Assembly (NCBI GenBank): GCA_963796225.1
Contig: CAWCLK010000055.1
Coordinates: 20,570 to 84,569, forward strand
DNA from: CAWCLK01 sp963796225
GTDB taxonomy: Bacteria > Actinomycetota > Nitriliruptoria > Nitriliruptorales > Nitriliruptoraceae
Reading direction: 5' to 3'
DNA: 64,000 nucleotides
Notes under the pieces: generated by a model
The model's database searches: none
The model's input: only the letters and a program-made list of their open reading frames with translations
What the model was told of the DNA's origin: nothing
Translations under genes and position numbers: made by a program
Shown here: positions 8,863 to 16,369 of the stretch, piece after piece
How the letters are laid out: each line of letters starts with the position of its first letter
Numbering within the stretch: position 1 is the first letter of the stretch

Positions 8863-9786
8863 TCACCGGTACTGCGCGATGATGTCGTCGCCGTCGGCGC
8901 CCATGCCGTGCTCGGCGATCAGGCCCCAGCAGTCGGGGCGCGACCCATCGACGTCGGTGACGCCGTAGGTGTCGGCCAGCTGTCGGGCTGTGAGGATCCG
9001 TCCGCCGTGGCGTGCGATGTCGGGGTCGGCTGCCAGCGCGGCGACGCCGCGCGCGACGTAGGTGGGGGATTCGGAGATGCCGAAGCCGGGAACGGGTGCG
9101 TCTCGCCAGTTTCTCTCGGTGACCCCGAACTGCTCGAGCATGTTCTCGGATCGCAGCCAGCCGGGGGTGACACCGAGCGCGGTGACGGGATGGTCGGCCA
9201 GTTCCGCGTCCAGGGAGTGGACGATCCGGTCGACGGTCGCCTTCACGAGGTCGTAGTAGAACCCGACGCCGTGGCGGTATGTCTGGTTGAACTCGTGCGT
9301 CCCATCGGTCATCTCGATGACCAACCCGCTCCCAGATCGCAGCATCAGCGGGATCGCGATGGCGCTTGTGACCAGGTGGGTCTCGACGCCCATTCGCAGC
9401 ATGCGTAGGCCGCCAGGCAGGTCGTGTTCCCAGAGCGGCTTGTCGAACTCGGCGTAGCGGTCCCCGCCGAAGATGTCGTTGACCAGGATGTCGAGACGGC
9501 CCTGTTCGTTCTCGATCCGCCCCATCAGCGAGGTGACGGCTGCGGGGTCCTCGTGGTCGACAGCCACGGCCGTGCCTCGACCTCCGGCTGCGGTGATCAG
9601 GTCGCTGGTGTCCTCGATGGTCTCGGGTCGGCCGATCTCGGACGGTCCGGACGTCCGGCTGCTGCGCCCGGTCGCGTACACGTGGGCGCCCGCACGGGCC
9701 AGTTCCACGGCGATGGCGCGGCCGGCACCGCGCGTCGCGCCAGCGACGAGTGCGACGCGTCCGGTCAGGATGGCGGCTGGGTTCAC
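8863..9786 (-). CDS. Short-chain dehydrogenase/reductase (SDR)
   Basis: 307 residues. A Rossmann fold opens with GATRGAGRAIA (TGxxxGxG, about 16-26). The active-site Tyr-Lys pair appears as YDLVK in GFYYDLVKATVDRI. A D-rich segment (AVAVDHEDP) after beta-4 and the usual NDIFG (in place of NNAG) are present. It is an NAD(P)-dependent oxidoreductase of unknown substrate. GTG 9786 overlaps the stop of the TetR gene by four bases (GTGA), so the two are translationally coupled and the TetR protein probably controls this enzyme. Confidence 0.85.
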   Translation of the reverse strand: MNPAAILTGRVALVAGATRGAGRAIAVELARAGAHVYATGRSSRTSGPSEIGRPETIEDTSDLITAAGGRGTAVAVDHEDPAAVTSLMGRIENEQGRLDILVNDIFGGDRYAEFDKPLWEHDLPGGLRMLRMGVETHLVTSAIAIPLMLRSGSGLVIEMTDGTHEFNQTYRHGVGFYYDLVKATVDRIVHSLDAELADHPVTALGVTPGWLRSENMLEQFGVTERNWRDAPVPGFGISESPTYVARGVAALAADPDIARHGGRILTARQLADTYGVTDVDGSRPDCWGLIAEHGMGADGDDIIAQYR

Positions 9787-10397
9787 GGTCGCTCCTCAGA
9801 GTCGGTTGGCTGAGCTGGGGTCCAGGCAGCCAGCAGGACGTCGAGGTCCTCCGAAAGTCGGTCAAGGAGCGACCCCTCGGGATGCACGGACCACGCCAGG
9901 CAGTCGCCCTCCATCGCGGCGGCCACCAGCCGTGCCACCTGGGACGGCGGCGGGCAGTTGCGCAGTTGCCCGGCAGCGATGGCATCGGCAGCGTGCAGGG
10001 CGAGGTGGCGCCGGGAATGCCCCCATCCGCGGTGCAGGAGCAGGCGCATGTGGTCGTGCTGGAGGTCGATGGCCAGTGCCGCCAGCTGCATGGGGGCGTG
10101 CTCGGGATCATCGAGGTCGCGATAGGGGTGCAGGGCGACGGCTCGTAGGCGCGCCAGCGCAGAGCCGTGCGGTGCTGCCGCGGCGGTCAGTACCTCGTCC
10201 TGACAGTCGACCCAGTGTTCGGACAGCCGCACGAGCAGCGCCTGCTTCGAGCCGAACCTCTTGATCATCGTGGCCGCCGAAACCCCGGCAAGGGCTGCCG
10301 CCTTGGCCAAGGTGAACCCTGACGGGCCCTCCGTTCGCAGAGTCTCCCATGCCGCGGCCAGGAGCTCATGGTCCTCGGTTTCGATCGGCCGCGCCAT
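9783..10397 (-). CDS. TetR family transcriptional regulator
   Basis: 204 residues. The N-terminal helix-turn-helix (about 8-55: LLAAAWETLRTEGPSGFTLAKAA... GVSAATMIKRFGSK) has the TetR pattern ending in (Y/F)xxF.(S/N)K. The C-terminal helical domain is divergent, as is usual for ligand pockets. It heads a two-gene operon with the SDR at 8863-9786. A palindrome at 10418-10437, 20 bp upstream of the ATG, is a likely operator, implying autoregulation and control of the SDR. Confidence 0.88.
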   Translation of the reverse strand: MARPIETEDHELLAAAWETLRTEGPSGFTLAKAAALAGVSAATMIKRFGSKQALLVRLSEHWVDCQDEVLTAAAAPHGSALARLRAVALHPYRDLDDPEHAPMQLAALAIDLQHDHMRLLLHRGWGHSRRHLALHAADAIAAGQLRNCPPPSQVARLVAAAMEGDCLAWSVHPEGSLLDRLSEDLDVLLAAWTPAQPTDSEERP

Positions 10398-10417
10398 CGC
10401 ATCCCATCTGGCACGGA

Positions 10418-10437
10418 TAGTAAATCAGAGTTCACTA
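10418..10437. promoter_or_regulatory. Likely TetR operator
   Basis: Imperfect palindrome TAGTAAATCAGAGTTCACTA: the arms TAGT(A/G)AA and TT(T/C)ACTA are inverted around a 6-bp centre. It is unusually AT-rich for this DNA and lies 20 bp upstream of the tetR start, where it would overlap the promoter. Inverted TAGTRAA arms are typical of TetR-family sites. Confidence 0.65.
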
Positions 10438-10439
10438 AC

Positions 10440-10458
10440 CCGTGGGGCTTCCCCACGG
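10440..10458 (-). terminator. Short perfect hairpin upstream of tetR
   Basis: An 8-bp stem CCGTGGGG / CCCCACGG with a CTT loop, just upstream of the tetR operator. Before the transposon inserted, it would have ended transcription of the mazF-like gene before tetR. No T-tract. Confidence 0.45.
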
Positions 10459-10581
10459 TGGCATCGCGCCCTTTCAGTCGCAGACGAGCAGCCCGACCGT
10501 TCTCAGAACCACCTCGTTCGCCCACGCGGGAGTTCCGGTGAGCCCGTGCGATACGGGCGGTCCCGTTCATCTGGTTCGCGC

Positions 10582-10586
10582 TCCGT
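10582..10586. repeat. Target site duplication TCCGT, left copy
   Basis: TCCGT abuts the left transposon end; the right copy is at 13713-13717. The match is perfect over 5 bp. Confidence 0.85.
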
Positions 10587-10619
10587 TGTGAGCCGCCACG
10601 TTCGGTGAGGATGGCGGCG
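10587..10619 (+). repeat. Transposon left terminal inverted repeat
   Basis: Begins TGTGAGCCGCCACGT and continues GGTGAGGAT; 27 of 33 bases match the reverse complement of 13680-13712. Confidence 0.85.
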
Positions 10620-10658
10620 ACAGGTCTGGTGAGGACGTGATCGGGTCCGGGTAGGGGT

Positions 10659-10682
10659 GCGCCCCCGCCGTGGCGGGGGCGC
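10659..10682 (-). terminator. Transposon operon terminator
   Basis: An 11-bp perfect stem GCGCCCCCGCC / GGCGGGGGCGC with a 2-base loop, 20 bp downstream of the ATPase stop and inside the left transposon end. Confidence 0.65.
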
Positions 10683-10701
10683 GGTTGACGGGGCTGTCGG
10701 T

Positions 10702-11517
10702 TCAGTCGCCGGTGACCTCGGTGACGGCGGCCTGGGCGGCCGATTCGTCGACGATGCCTTTGCCGTCGGCGTAGGCCGCGATGAGCGCCTGGACGGCCAG
10801 GTTGTTGATCGCTCTGGGGATCCCGCGTGAGGTGGCGTGGATGAGCGCGGTGGCGTCGTCGGAGAACAACGGATCGGACCGGCCCGCCAGGGTGAGGTGG
10901 TGGGTCAGGTAGGCGGCGGTCTCTTCGAGCGGGAGCCCGTCGAGGTGGAACCGCAGCCCGATGCGCTGGTCGAGCGCGGCGAAGTGGCCCTGTTTGAGGC
11001 GTCGTCGCAGGGTGGGTTGGCCGAGCAGGATCAGCCCGAGCGGGGACCGCGAGTCCATGTCGGCGTTGGTCAGCAGCCGCAGCTGCTCGAGCTGCTCGAC
11101 GGACAGCAGGTGGGCTTCGTCGACGATCAGCACGACGGTCTTGCGCCGTTCGCCGGTCTCGGCCGCGAGCAGGTCGGCGGTCTGGGCGATCAGGGCGGGC
11201 CGGTGGAACTTGGGGATGTCGCCCAGCGAGGTGACCAGGTGGTGGTGGATGCCGCGGGCCCCGACCATGGGGTTGGACAGGTAGACCACCGTGAACCGGG
11301 AGGCGTCGAGGCCGGCGACGCAGGCGCGGGCGGCGACGGTCTTGCCGGCGCCGACCTCGCCGGTGACCACGCCGATGGCGGTCTCGTCGACCAGCCACCG
11401 CAGCCGGGCGACGGCTTCCTTGTGGGCCCGGGCGGCGAACAGCTGCGACGGGGACAGGTCACGACCGAACGGGGTGCGGGACAGGCCGTAGTGGGCCCGG
11501 AGCTTGTCGATGGTCAT
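10702..11517 (-). CDS. Transposon AAA ATPase (ExeA/TniB/MuB-like)
   Basis: 271 residues. Walker A GEVGAGKT (about 50-57) and Walker B VVLIVDEAHLL (about 124-134) are both intact, with a sensor region LILLGQP and a C-terminal AAA lid (RGIPRAINNLAVQALIAAYADG) typical of ExeA/TniB-like partners. In such transposons the ATPase captures target DNA and activates the DDE transposase. ATG 11517 overlaps the transposase stop (ATGA), so translation is coupled. Complete and probably functional. Confidence 0.88.
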   Translation of the reverse strand: MTIDKLRAHYGLSRTPFGRDLSPSQLFAARAHKEAVARLRWLVDETAIGVVTGEVGAGKTVAARACVAGLDASRFTVVYLSNPMVGARGIHHHLVTSLGDIPKFHRPALIAQTADLLAAETGERRKTVVLIVDEAHLLSVEQLEQLRLLTNADMDSRSPLGLILLGQPTLRRRLKQGHFAALDQRIGLRFHLDGLPLEETAAYLTHHLTLAGRSDPLFSDDATALIHATSRGIPRAINNLAVQALIAAYADGKGIVDESAAQAAVTEVTGD

Positions 11518-12521
11518 CGGCCCACCTCCACGTCGTCGTGGCCGTCGGCCTGGTCGTCGCCGTCGAGGTCGGCGAAGTTGATGGTCCGCCGGGTCGCCTG
11601 CCGGTGCTCGGCCTCGACCAGGCTCAGGTAGTCGATCCCCGTCGGGGTGGCCTGCATGCCGTCGAGGGTGTCGGGCGGCTCGGCGGTGGCCTTGGGATGC
11701 ACGTGCGTGCGGAGTTCGTGCGGGACCGCGACGCCGAACTCGCGGTCGTCGTAACGGACTTCGAGATGCTCGAGGTCGAACGGGTCGAACACCAGCTGGA
11801 CCCGCCGGCCGACCAGGGCGGGGTCGACCTGATAGTGGTTGCCGTGCAACGACACCATCGACGTCTTGGTGACCGTGCGGGTCTCGGCCCACAGGAACGC
11901 CTCCCGCAGCAGTGCGGGGCCGGGGACCTCGGGGATCCCGCCGGCGGTGAACCGGACCAACGGGGCCTGGCCGGTCTCCCGGTGGGGCCGGTGGTGATAG
12001 CGGGCCTCGACCCAGGCGGTGAACAACCGGTTGAGCTCCTCCAGGCTGGTGAGCTGGTCGTCGGCGATCTCGACCAGGAACTGGGCCCGGACGGTGGCGA
12101 AGAACCGTTCGATCTTCCCGCGGCCCTGCGGCCGTCCCGGCCGGGAGTGGACCAGCCGGATCCCCAGCACCGCACACACCCGCTGGAGCTGGTGGGACAC
12201 GAACGGCGACCCGTTGTCCACATAGATCCGTTTCGGGACCCCCCGTGACGCGAGTCCGCGTCGCAGGGCGGCTTCGAGCCGCAGCACGTCCTCGTGCCGG
12301 CCCCACCGGTGCCCGACGACCAGCCGCGAGTGGTCGTCCAGGAACGCGAACAGCAGCGCCTTGCGGCCGGCGACCCTGGGGCCGTGGGCTACGTCACCGA
12401 CCCACAGGTCGTTCACCGCGGCGGCCTCGAACCGGCCGAACGCCTCCGCCGGTCGCCCGTCCGGGCGCACGTTCAGGCCCAGCCGGGCGAAGTGACGCTG
12501 CACCGTCCGGGCCGACGGCAC
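11514..12521 (-). CDS. DDE transposase, catalytic and Mu-type C-terminal part
   Basis: The integrase core shows all three acidic positions: WVGDVAHGP (first Asp), YVDNGSPFV (second Asp) and GRGKIERFF (Glu). The C-terminal beta-rich Mu-transposase domain contains MVSLHGNHYQVDPALVG. The written start, GTG 12521, lies inside the conserved region (VPSARTVQRHFARLG is the second HTH). The natural N-terminus is therefore encoded in another frame at 12523-12888; deleting one base near 12528-12530 joins them as ...LDRT-NEDREVPSARTV.... Full length would be about 457 residues, normal for the family. Confidence 0.85.
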   Translation of the reverse strand: MPSARTVQRHFARLGLNVRPDGRPAEAFGRFEAAAVNDLWVGDVAHGPRVAGRKALLFAFLDDHSRLVVGHRWGRHEDVLRLEAALRRGLASRGVPKRIYVDNGSPFVSHQLQRVCAVLGIRLVHSRPGRPQGRGKIERFFATVRAQFLVEIADDQLTSLEELNRLFTAWVEARYHHRPHRETGQAPLVRFTAGGIPEVPGPALLREAFLWAETRTVTKTSMVSLHGNHYQVDPALVGRRVQLVFDPFDLEHLEVRYDDREFGVAVPHELRTHVHPKATAEPPDTLDGMQATPTGIDYLSLVEAEHRQATRRTINFADLDGDDQADGHDDVEVGR

Positions 12522-12522
12522 C

Positions 12523-12888
12523 TCACGGTCCTCGTTGCGTCCGGTCGAGGTCGGTCACGATCAGCTCGACGATGTGGGTCGCCGTCCGCGATGGGTTCTC
12601 CCGCTTGAGCCGCACCGCCAGGTCCAACAGCTCAGTGTCGGACATCGGGCCCCGGCGGCGCGGCTGCGGGACGAGCGCGTCGAACCCGCCGGTGCGGTAG
12701 TCGACGATCCAGCGGTCCAGGGTCGAGCGGCCCACCGTCGTCCACTGCCCATCCGGGCCGCGGTGCTCCCGGCCGGCCAGGGCCCGGACCAGCCGGCCCC
12801 GCTCGGCCGGGGACAGGTCCGGATCGGCGGCTTCGCGGATCAGCCCGTAGCGGAACAGCGCGATGTCGCGCCGCCGTGCGTCCTCCAT
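12523..12888 (-). CDS. DDE transposase, N-terminal helix-turn-helix part
   Basis: 121 residues. This is the N-terminal region usual for this transposase family: ALFRYGLIREAADPDLSPAE, GRSTLDRWIVDYRTGGFDAL, then PQPRRRGPMSDTELLDLAV. It ends at TGA 12523 because of a one-base shift relative to the catalytic part. The stop and the downstream GTG 12521 are only one base apart, so termination-reinitiation could also make two subunits. Start is ATG 12888. Confidence 0.8.
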   Translation of the reverse strand: MEDARRRDIALFRYGLIREAADPDLSPAERGRLVRALAGREHRGPDGQWTTVGRSTLDRWIVDYRTGGFDALVPQPRRRGPMSDTELLDLAVRLKRENPSRTATHIVELIVTDLDRTQRGP

Positions 12889-12924
12889 TGTGGTGCTCTC
12901 CTCGTTGATGACGAGGCGGAGCGT

Positions 12925-13527
12925 TCAGGCCATCCACGGGCCTGGGAAGGGCGAGGTCGTGTTGCACAACAGCCGCCCAGCGGTCACCGCCGACGCGAAC
13001 TGCCACCGGCAGCCGATCCCGAGCCGTTCGGCGGCCGCCCCGCCGGCCACGGCGATGGCGGCCACCGCGTCCCCGAACGGGCTGGCTGACGGCTCGAGGC
13101 GGACCAGCCCAGGGTCCAGCCACAGCGCCCACCGGTGCAGATGCGCCCGCACCTGGTCGGCCACGTCGGCGAACCGCGACAGCCACCCGCGCACCGTCGA
13201 CCGCGACATCCCGACCGCGACCGCGATCGGACGCTGCCCGAGCCCGGCCGCCCGCAGCTCCAACGCCCGCCCGATCGTGGCCGCCCACTCGCCCCGACGG
13301 GCCAGCATCGTGGCCGGGAGCAGCACATGCGTGACCCCGCAGTCCCGGCACCGGCCCCGTCGAGGACGCACCCGCTCCCGAGCTCGTCCACGGCCCACCC
13401 GACGCTCCCGTGCCCACGCCCACGGCGCCAGGACCCCGCCATCACACGACGGGCAGATCAACGTTCCGGCCGACAGCTGGGACTCGACGTCGACCGGGTC
13501 AGGGCTTACCGTCACCACTGGCTGCAC
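12925..13527 (-). CDS. Zinc-ribbon/HTH protein of the transposon (DUF6431-like)
   Basis: 200 residues from GTG 13527. A four-cysteine zinc ribbon (ICPSCDGG ... GRCRDCGVTH) is followed by LLPATMLARRGEWAA and a resolvase-like helix-turn-helix (GQRPIAVAVGMSRSTVRGWL). The layout CPSC-20-30-CxxCGxTHxxLP matches what I recall as DUF6431, a family found next to transposase genes. Its role is unknown; a DNA-binding or target-choice function is inference. It is the first gene of the transposon operon. Confidence 0.75.
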   Translation of the reverse strand: MQPVVTVSPDPVDVESQLSAGTLICPSCDGGVLAPWAWARERRVGRGRARERVRPRRGRCRDCGVTHVLLPATMLARRGEWAATIGRALELRAAGLGQRPIAVAVGMSRSTVRGWLSRFADVADQVRAHLHRWALWLDPGLVRLEPSASPFGDAVAAIAVAGGAAAERLGIGCRWQFASAVTAGRLLCNTTSPFPGPWMA

Positions 13528-13540
13528 CTACTCGCAGCAA

Positions 13541-13585
13541 GAAGCCCTCCCGGTCGTCCACCAAGACGTTGGCCGGGAGGGCTTC
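13541..13585. repeat. Long hairpin in transposon leader
   Basis: A 13-bp perfect inverted repeat, GAAGCCCTCCCGG at 13541-13553 and CCGGGAGGGCTTC at 13573-13585, with a 19-base loop, lies between the zinc-ribbon gene start and the right transposon end. It could stop outside transcription entering the element or act as a transposase-binding or leader structure. Confidence 0.7.
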
Positions 13586-13679
13586 GCTCATCTCCGGACG
13601 CCCCACCCTGCCCGAGCATCCCCGGCAGGACCAACCCCACGGCCGACCCGGCATCCCCACCGCCGCTGTCGCCCTACGC

Positions 13680-13712
13680 CCCCGCGATCCTCACCTCACG
13701 TGGCGCCTGACA
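13680..13712 (-). repeat. Transposon right terminal inverted repeat
   Basis: Reverse complement begins TGTCAGGCGCCACGT, matching the left end at 27 of 33 positions; followed by TCCGT, the right target duplication copy. Confidence 0.85.
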
Positions 13713-14110
13713 TCCGTCGTCGCCAAGGGCGGTAACACTCCCGCAGCAGCACTCCAGCTCCGCGGCGGTTCCTCACAGGTCAAGCAGGTCAGCGACCTGT
13801 CGCGGATCTGCAGCAGCATGGCCGGTCCGATGTTGCCCATCGGCTCGCCGAGCCGCCCGGTCGAGACTGCTCGCACGTGCTGGCACTGCGCCGCCGATGG
13901 AAGCTCGAGGCCGTTCGCCTCGTCGGGCTCCACGTCGATCTCCGACCTGAACCCGCGTCGGGTCGAGGTCAGGGGGGCGACGTGCGCCACAGCAGGGCTC
14001 TGTGTCAGCACGACCTGCGCGGTCACGACCACGACAGATCGTGGAAACCCGGCCTCGCGACCCAAGGGTTCCCCCAGGTCAGCTTTGACGATGTCACCCG
14101 AGGTCAGCAT
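13691..14110 (-). CDS. MazF/PemK-like toxin, 3' end replaced by transposon
   Basis: 139 residues from ATG 14110. The MazF fold is visible: SGDIVKADLGEPLGREAGFP (start strand with GDI), RSVVVVTAQVV, VAHVAPLTSTRRGF and a late CQHVRAVSTGRLG block (usual AEQVRAVDxxRLG). The frame passes through the transposon junction at 13712/13713 and stops inside the terminal repeat at 13691. Before insertion the frame would have continued across 10586 in the other flank for about 30 more residues. The conserved core is complete, so the toxin may still work. No recognisable antitoxin gene lies upstream. Confidence 0.75.
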   Translation of the reverse strand: MLTSGDIVKADLGEPLGREAGFPRSVVVVTAQVVLTQSPAVAHVAPLTSTRRGFRSEIDVEPDEANGLELPSAAQCQHVRAVSTGRLGEPMGNIGPAMLLQIRDRSLTCLTCEEPPRSWSAAAGVLPPLATTDVRRHVR

Positions 14111-14433
14111 CGAGCCAGGCATGCTCGTCGTCGCGCAATGGCTCGGCCCGGTCTCTTGCGGCACGCGGTTGACGTTGGCACAGTCGGTGGCATCGATCGG
14201 AGCGCAGAAGTGGACACCGGATGGCGGTACGGCGCCCGGACCGAACAGGACGCGAAACTCCTCGCTGAACGGCAGAGGACTCGTGCCGGTCGTCACCCCT
14301 CGCCCCCACATCGCCGCATCGTCCTGATCGCGTTCGTCGTGATCTTGGTTACATGGATCCTGTGGGCCCTTCTCACCCGGTGACGCCGGTACGGCTCACA
14401 AGGGGGGCGGGCACTGCGAGGACACGTCGGCGC

Positions 14434-14700
14434 GTGCGGCCCGAAGAGAAGGGATCCAGCGTCCGTCCAGGCACCCGACAGTTCATCCTCGAGGTGGTGG
14501 TCCCCAGCATCCGACAGCAGCTGGCCGACATCCGCGAGCTCGGGTTCCCCGAGGGCGACGAGGAGACGATCGAGGGAATCCTCACTGATGCGGAGGCGGT
14601 ACTCGACCAGACCGAGTCAGACCTCGAGAGCGTGGGGCCCGACCCCTTTGCCGACGTCAACGAACGCATGGCCGAGTACGGCATGTCCGAGTGCGCGTAG
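14434..14700 (+). pseudogene. C-terminal fragment of a small exported-type protein
   Basis: The last 80 residues look like a real protein end: RQFILEVVVPSIRQQLADIR, GDEETIEGILTDAEAVLD and DPFADVNERMAEYGMSECA. Small actinobacterial lipoproteins and secreted proteins commonly end with DPF..VN..A..YG...C after a V-P helix. Their N-terminal signal and first Cys region are missing here; sequence upstream (14320-14383) in another frame has only a lone hydrophobic helix. I treat it as a truncated remnant. GTG 14434 is the nearest start but lacks a ribosome site. Confidence 0.4.
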
Positions 14701-15243
14701 GAGCGCCGGACCCACCCACGAACCGACGGTGCAGGCGACGGCACGCACTCGGTGGTCGCTGAGGGACACAGCTGGTGGTCGTCGTTCGGGGTAGGGCCAC
14801 CGGGGATTTCTTCCCACCGCAGGGATGAACGCAGCCGTGACGTGGCCGGTCGGTATCGCGCCGGGCGTCTTGCAGGACGAAGGACTGAGAGCGGCGGTTC
14901 CAATCAGGGCCACGGAAGCCAGCCCGCCACGTAGTTCCACCAGAGCGGGGCTGTGAGGTACAGCAGCACGACGAGAACCACGAGGAGTGGCGTGAAAGAA
15001 CATCACGGCACCAGCGCAGGTTTCTCGAGAAGCGGGCGCGGCGGTCGAGCGGCTCGTAGCCGTCGTGCCCACTCGCCCTTCCCATCGCGCCTCCGCCTCA
15101 AGACCGAACCGTATGTCGTGCCTGTAGCGTCTTGCCGCCCTGCCCGGGCATCAGCGGTTTCCGTCCATCTTGCGCGGGGCGACGTAGGTTCTCCGACAAG
15201 CCGTGCACTGGGGATCGCGGGCGTGGGGAGAGAATCGGACGGC
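14701..15243. other. No supported gene (543 bp)
   Basis: Open frames exist on both strands but are rich in Arg/Ser/Pro and lack starts with ribosome sites or conserved features. A 25-residue hydrophobic run on the minus strand (about 14906-14985) has no proper start. It looks like decayed accessory DNA. Confidence 0.5.
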
Positions 15244-15585
15244 ATGATCGACCGGGGGCGCCGTCGGCCGATCATGCTGCTGGCGGTGGGACTTGCGGTG
15301 GCTGCATTCGCCGTGTGGGTTCTCGGCCTGGTCGGTATCGGGCAGTTCGGTGAGGACCTCTGTCTCGACGATCCGCCGGCTGCGGCGACCGGCTACCAAA
15401 GCGAGGGCTCAGTGTGGCCGCCGCGACTGACGTGCATCTACGACATGCGCGAAGGCGGCACGTTGGAGGTCGACCACTGGCTGTACGCCGCGACGGCGGC
15501 GAGCTGGGTGATCGGCTTTCCCTTGGTGGCCTCGGCGGGGATCGGAGCGGTCGGCATCCGAAAGGCGCGGGTAGGGCGTGTGTAG
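15244..15585 (+). CDS. Small membrane protein with two TM segments, 113 aa
   Basis: ATG 15244. Residues 9-31 (IMLLAVGLAVAAFAVWVLGL) and about 81-103 are hydrophobic. The loop between is predicted outside and holds two cysteines (EDLCLDDPP, RLTCIYDM) that could form a disulfide. This two-TM plus loop layout is common in actinobacterial hypothetical proteins; I do not recognise a family. It lies in a patch of small membrane genes and toxin-antitoxin loci, so it may be accessory. Confidence 0.55.
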   Translation: MIDRGRRRPIMLLAVGLAVAAFAVWVLGLVGIGQFGEDLCLDDPPAAATGYQSEGSVWPPRLTCIYDMREGGTLEVDHWLYAATAASWVIGFPLVASAGIGAVGIRKARVGRV

Positions 15586-15656
15586 GTGCCGTCGCCACAC
15601 CAGATCGCACAGGAGAACTCGACCCGCGCCGCGAACGGAAACGGCTGCGGATCTGA

Positions 15657-16055
15657 TCAGTCAAGCGCGAGGGCCAGGTCGGGCACGGCTCGAGCCAATC
15701 GGTCGTCGGTGGTCAGCAACCGCCCGTGGACCGCCTTGGCCGCGGCGACGTAGAGAGCGTCCCTGGCCGCCACGTTGTCGAGCAGGCCCCATGCCGCGCG
15801 CAGGAGATCGCGAGTGATCGGCAGGCGCTGCATGGCAAGGGCGGCGAGCCGGTCGAGCAGTTCGGTGACCTGCCCGGGGGTCAGGACATCAGCACGGTGC
15901 AGGCGAGCGAGGGCCGACAGCACTTCGGCGTCGAGGTGCGCCACGGTCATGAGGGTCGCATCCCCGACGTTGGTCAGGGCCCGACGGACCTGCTCGCCCG
16001 CATGACTACGAACGAGCAGGTCGACGGCGGCGGAGGCGCCGACGACGAGGATCAC
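15657..16055 (-). CDS. vapC: VapC-like PIN-domain toxin with altered active site
   Basis: 132 residues from GTG 16055, which overlaps the antitoxin stop (GTGA, 16052-16055). PIN-domain landmarks are MTVAHLDAEVLSALARLH (Glu), DNVAARDALYVAAAKAV (Asp) and LLTTDDRLARA (Asp). The N-terminal strand reads ILVVGASAAVDLLV where VapC proteins have V(V/L)DASA: the first catalytic Asp is Gly (codon GGC instead of GAC). The PIN domain needs this Asp for Mg2+-dependent RNA cleavage, so the toxin is probably weakened or inactive. Family call is secure. Confidence 0.85.
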   Translation of the reverse strand: MILVVGASAAVDLLVRSHAGEQVRRALTNVGDATLMTVAHLDAEVLSALARLHRADVLTPGQVTELLDRLAALAMQRLPITRDLLRAAWGLLDNVAARDALYVAAAKAVHGRLLTTDDRLARAVPDLALALD

Positions 16056-16279
16056 GGAAGCTCGTCGCGGACAGCGCGGATGACGTCGGCGCCGGAGACG
16101 TCGGGATGGGTCGGCAGGTCCTCGAGGTCGCGCAACCACTCCACGAGGCTGGGCGTGGCCGTCGACTGCTCCAGCAGCCGGGCCACGTAAGCCTGCAGGC
16201 TCATGCCGGCGAGTTCGGCCCGACGCTTGAGTTCCTCATGCGTACCCGCCGGAAGATCTCGGATCAGCAGATCGCCCAT
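16052..16279 (-). CDS. vapB: VapB-like antitoxin (FitA/RHH type)
   Basis: 75 residues. The ribbon-helix-helix start, GDLLIRDLPAGTHEELKRRA followed by AGMSLQAYVARLLEQ, matches FitA-like antitoxins. A C-terminal acidic tail would wrap the toxin. Start is ATG 16279 with GGAGG upstream on the minus strand. It precedes and overlaps vapC by four bases. The complex normally represses its own promoter, which would lie at about 16280-16330. Confidence 0.85.
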   Translation of the reverse strand: MGDLLIRDLPAGTHEELKRRAELAGMSLQAYVARLLEQSTATPSLVEWLRDLEDLPTHPDVSGADVIRAVRDELP

Positions 16280-16369
16280 GCTCGCACCTCCTTGCTATCA
16301 CAATGCTATCGCAGCCGGGCCATGAGTGACACGGTCGCAGCGCGGAGCCGGGGGATCGTGATGGGCCAC

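Larger units (their letters stand above)
10587..13712 (-). mobile_element. Three-component Mu/Tn5053-like transposon, 3126 bp
   Basis: The boundaries are exact. The left end (10587-10619) and the reverse complement of the right end (13680-13712) match at 27 of 33 positions, beginning TGT and sharing CGCCACGT and GGTGAGGAT. TCCGT occurs immediately outside both ends (10582-10586 and 13713-13717), a 5-bp target duplication. Inside, on the minus strand in order, are a zinc-ribbon protein, a transposase HTH part, a DDE transposase part with Mu-type C-terminus and an AAA ATPase. A DDE enzyme plus AAA partner plus 5-bp duplication fits the Mu/Tn552/Tn5053 group. It was inserted at the 3' end of a mazF-like gene. 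Confidence 0.9.

Noticed and set aside
14094..14309. Antitoxin upstream of the mazF-like gene
   Set aside because: Frames here are Arg-rich with no RHH or AbrB features and no ribosome site.
14905..14990. Tiny hydrophobic protein on the minus strand
   Set aside because: Only about 25 residues from the nearest GTG, with no ribosome site or conserved context.
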